From: Cyanobacteria bacterium UBA11153
Lineage (GTDB): Bacteria > Cyanobacteriota > Cyanobacteriia > Cyanobacteriales > Coleofasciculaceae
Reading direction: 5' to 3'
Length of the DNA stretch: 5,897 nt
Assembly (NCBI GenBank): GCA_003511885.1
Contig: DOIX01000184.1
Location: 1-5,897, forward strand
Numbering within the stretch: position 1 is the stretch's first letter; every line of letters starts with the position of its first letter. Shown here in pieces: positions 4,386 through 5,897 of this stretch. Below the pieces are notes generated by a model, which saw only the letters and a list, made by a program, of their open reading frames with translations, was not told the origin of the DNA and did no database searches. The position numbers were made by a program, and so were the translations under genes.

Positions 4386-5807
4386 GTGCCAGCTAAAAAA
4401 ACCCACGAAAAACCCCGTCAGGAAAAGCAAAAAACCCAGTCGCCCAAAAAAGCGTCCATGAAAAAACCCAGCAAAAAAGCCAAGCCAGGGCATTGGCTGT
4501 GGCTGTGGTTGGGCTTTACTGGCGTAGCCATGCTATCAGCCACAGCCGGGGCAATGCTTGCGGTATCCCTATCGAGTATGCCCTTACTCCAAAGCCGCCT
4601 CAGCCCCGAAGAAGCTGCCGTCTTCAGCAAAGGAGGGAAACTCACCCGCAGCAGTATGCGATTGCCAGAACTAACCAGACCAGTTAATATCTTGGTATTA
4701 GGGGTAAAAGTTCTCGCCTCCGACATTGACGAATCTGCCATACATCCATCGGGATACGATCCTGTCATTAACTCCTTTGACGGGTTAGCAGATACAATGC
4801 TACTGCTACGATTCGATCCTGAAAGCAAAAAAATTGCCGTTCTCTCCATTCCCCGCGATACTCAAGTTAATATTGAAGGACATGGAGTAACCAAAATTAA
4901 TGCTGCTAACGATCATGGTGGACCGGCATTAACTGCAAAAACAGCTAGTAAACTTCTCGGAGATGTAGGGATCGATCGTTACGTTAGAGTAAACGTTCAA
5001 GGTGTAGAAAAATTAATTGATGCCTTGGGAGGAGTTGAGGTATACGTCCCCAAGGATATGAAATATAAAGATGATACTCAACATCTCTACATTGACCTCA
5101 AAGAAGGCCAACAGCATCTAGATGGCAACAAAACTTTACAACTTCTGCGATTTCGCTACGATGAGTATGGGGATTTAGGCCGAGTGCAGCGACAGCAAAT
5201 GGTAATGCGGGCACTGATGGAACAAGCACTCAATCCCGGTACTTTAGGAAGATTACCCAAAATTCTCTCTGTAATTCAATCCCATATCGATACCAACTTA
5301 AGTGTAGAAGAATTGGTAGCTTTAGTTGGTTTTGGCGTTCATACCAAAAGATCCGATGTTAACATGCTGATCCTACCAGGCGACTTTAACGGTAACGGTC
5401 AGCATGAAGTGAGTTACTGGTTGCCCAATCGCCGCAAAATCCGGCAAATGGTAGCCCAATATTTCGATGAAGGCTACACCGAAGACAACCCAGAAGTTAG
5501 CCAACGTGGAGTTAGGGTAGCCATTCAAGATAGCACAAACGAGCCAGAAGCTGTTCAATCCCTGATTAACAAACTCCGCGAAGCAGGTTACCGTCAAATT
5601 TATGTAGATAAACCTTGGAAAGAACCTTTAGATGTTACCCGAATTGTCGCCCAACAGGGAGATGATAGCACAGCTTCTACAATCCGCGATAATTTAGGAT
5701 TTGGCGATGTACGGGTTGAAAGTACTGGCTCTCTTGCTTCTGATATTACCATCCAATTGGGTAAAGATTGGCTGGAGAAACAGGATACAGGAAGGTTGGG
5801 ATTTTAA
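4386..5807 (+). CDS. LytR-CpsA-Psr (LCP) family protein with LytR_C domain
   Basis: LCP proteins are membrane-anchored phosphotransferases that move polymers from undecaprenyl-pyrophosphate carriers onto the cell wall, acting outside the membrane. Here a Lys-rich cytoplasmic tail (1-34) precedes one membrane helix (about 36-62). The LCP domain spans roughly 100-283: NILVLG (101-106), ADTMLLLRFDP (135-145, with conserved D136), SIPRDTQV (154-161, with R157 and D158), KINAANDHGG (170-179), GGVEVYVP (215-222), and LLRFRYDE to GDLGRVQRQQ (253-271, including R255, R257, D263, R266 and R269). Residues about 375-463 match the LytR_C domain, ending DITIQLGKDWL. At 473 residues it is full length. One oddity is that the Asp expected after LG in the first motif is Lys108, with about 28 residues before D136. 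The cyanobacterial acceptor and polymer are unknown. The TAA stop lies within the first heptad of the following array. The family call is firm; the exact polymer is not. Confidence 0.95.
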   Translation: MPAKKTHEKPRQEKQKTQSPKKASMKKPSKKAKPGHWLWLWLGFTGVAMLSATAGAMLAVSLSSMPLLQSRLSPEEAAVFSKGGKLTRSSMRLPELTRPVNILVLGVKVLASDIDESAIHPSGYDPVINSFDGLADTMLLLRFDPESKKIAVLSIPRDTQVNIEGHGVTKINAANDHGGPALTAKTASKLLGDVGIDRYVRVNVQGVEKLIDALGGVEVYVPKDMKYKDDTQHLYIDLKEGQQHLDGNKTLQLLRFRYDEYGDLGRVQRQQMVMRALMEQALNPGTLGRLPKILSVIQSHIDTNLSVEELVALVGFGVHTKRSDVNMLILPGDFNGNGQHEVSYWLPNRRKIRQMVAQYFDEGYTEDNPEVSQRGVRVAIQDSTNEPEAVQSLINKLREAGYRQIYVDKPWKEPLDVTRIVAQQGDDSTASTIRDNLGFGDVRVESTGSLASDITIQLGKDWLEKQDTGRLGF

Positions 5808-5897
5808 TAGTGGATAGTTGACAGGTGATGGTTGATAGATGACAGTTGATCGTTGACGGTTGACAGTTGATAGTTGACAGTTGCCAGTTGATAGTTG
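5804..5897 (+). repeat. TTGACAG/TTGATAG heptanucleotide array running off the window
   Basis: Twelve complete heptads run in unbroken phase from 5811 to 5894, with three bases of a thirteenth at the edge. TTGACAG occurs at 5818, 5860 and 5874, and TTGATAG at 5832, 5867 and 5888. The other six differ from one of these by one or two bases. One unit earlier, 5804-5810 reads TTAATAG, so the phase extends back through the TAA stop (5805-5807) of the LCP gene. The array is more diverged than that at 2721 but has no indel. Confidence 0.93.

Noticed and set aside
4418..4849. Minus-strand 143-codon frame opposite the LCP gene
   Set aside because: It is a shadow of a clear LCP coding region with conserved motifs on the + strand; the product shows no family features.

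Overview
The window looks like accessory chromosome from a filamentous cyanobacterium. The evidence is two GCGATCGC octamers (HIP1, at 632-639 and 1900-1907), heptanucleotide tandem repeats of the STRR kind in most gene gaps, a NACHT protein of the cyanobacterium-rich HTH-NACHT-NCH2 architecture, and long repeat-filled spacers. No RNA gene, CRISPR array or complete insertion sequence is visible.

All three convincing genes are on the + strand. Gene 1 (336-2720) is a 794-residue STAND ATPase with an N-terminal helix-turn-helix, a NACHT core and an NCH2-type C-terminus. It is a candidate solitary sensor or defence protein. Gene 2 (3399-3815) is a 138-residue protein with three predicted membrane helices and no recognised function. 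Gene 3 (4386-5807) is a 473-residue LytR-CpsA-Psr (LCP) protein with one membrane anchor, an LCP catalytic domain and a C-terminal LytR_C domain. It starts at GTG behind a good ribosome binding site. Gaps of 678 and 570 bases separate the genes, so they are probably independent units; nothing in the sequence links their functions.

The most striking content is between the genes. Degenerate TTGACAG heptads begin at, or overlap, the stop codon of all three genes (from 2721, 3811 and 5804). The same heptads occur inverted at 21-51. A TATAGCA-containing repeat family recurs in the spacers. The gap after gene 1 holds a 187-bp MITE-like element (2915-3101) with 15-bp inverted ends and an 8 to 10 bp target duplication. 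It interrupts an older C/G-rich palindrome, so the order of events can be read. Smaller repeats (CCCCAGT heptads, TCCCCTGC octamers, a 14-bp tandem pair before gene 2, two small hairpins before gene 3) complete the picture.

There is no clear multi-gene novel system here. The best leads are the stop-codon-abutting heptad arrays, the nested MITE, the effector-less HTH-NACHT protein and the unusual first motif of the LCP protein.
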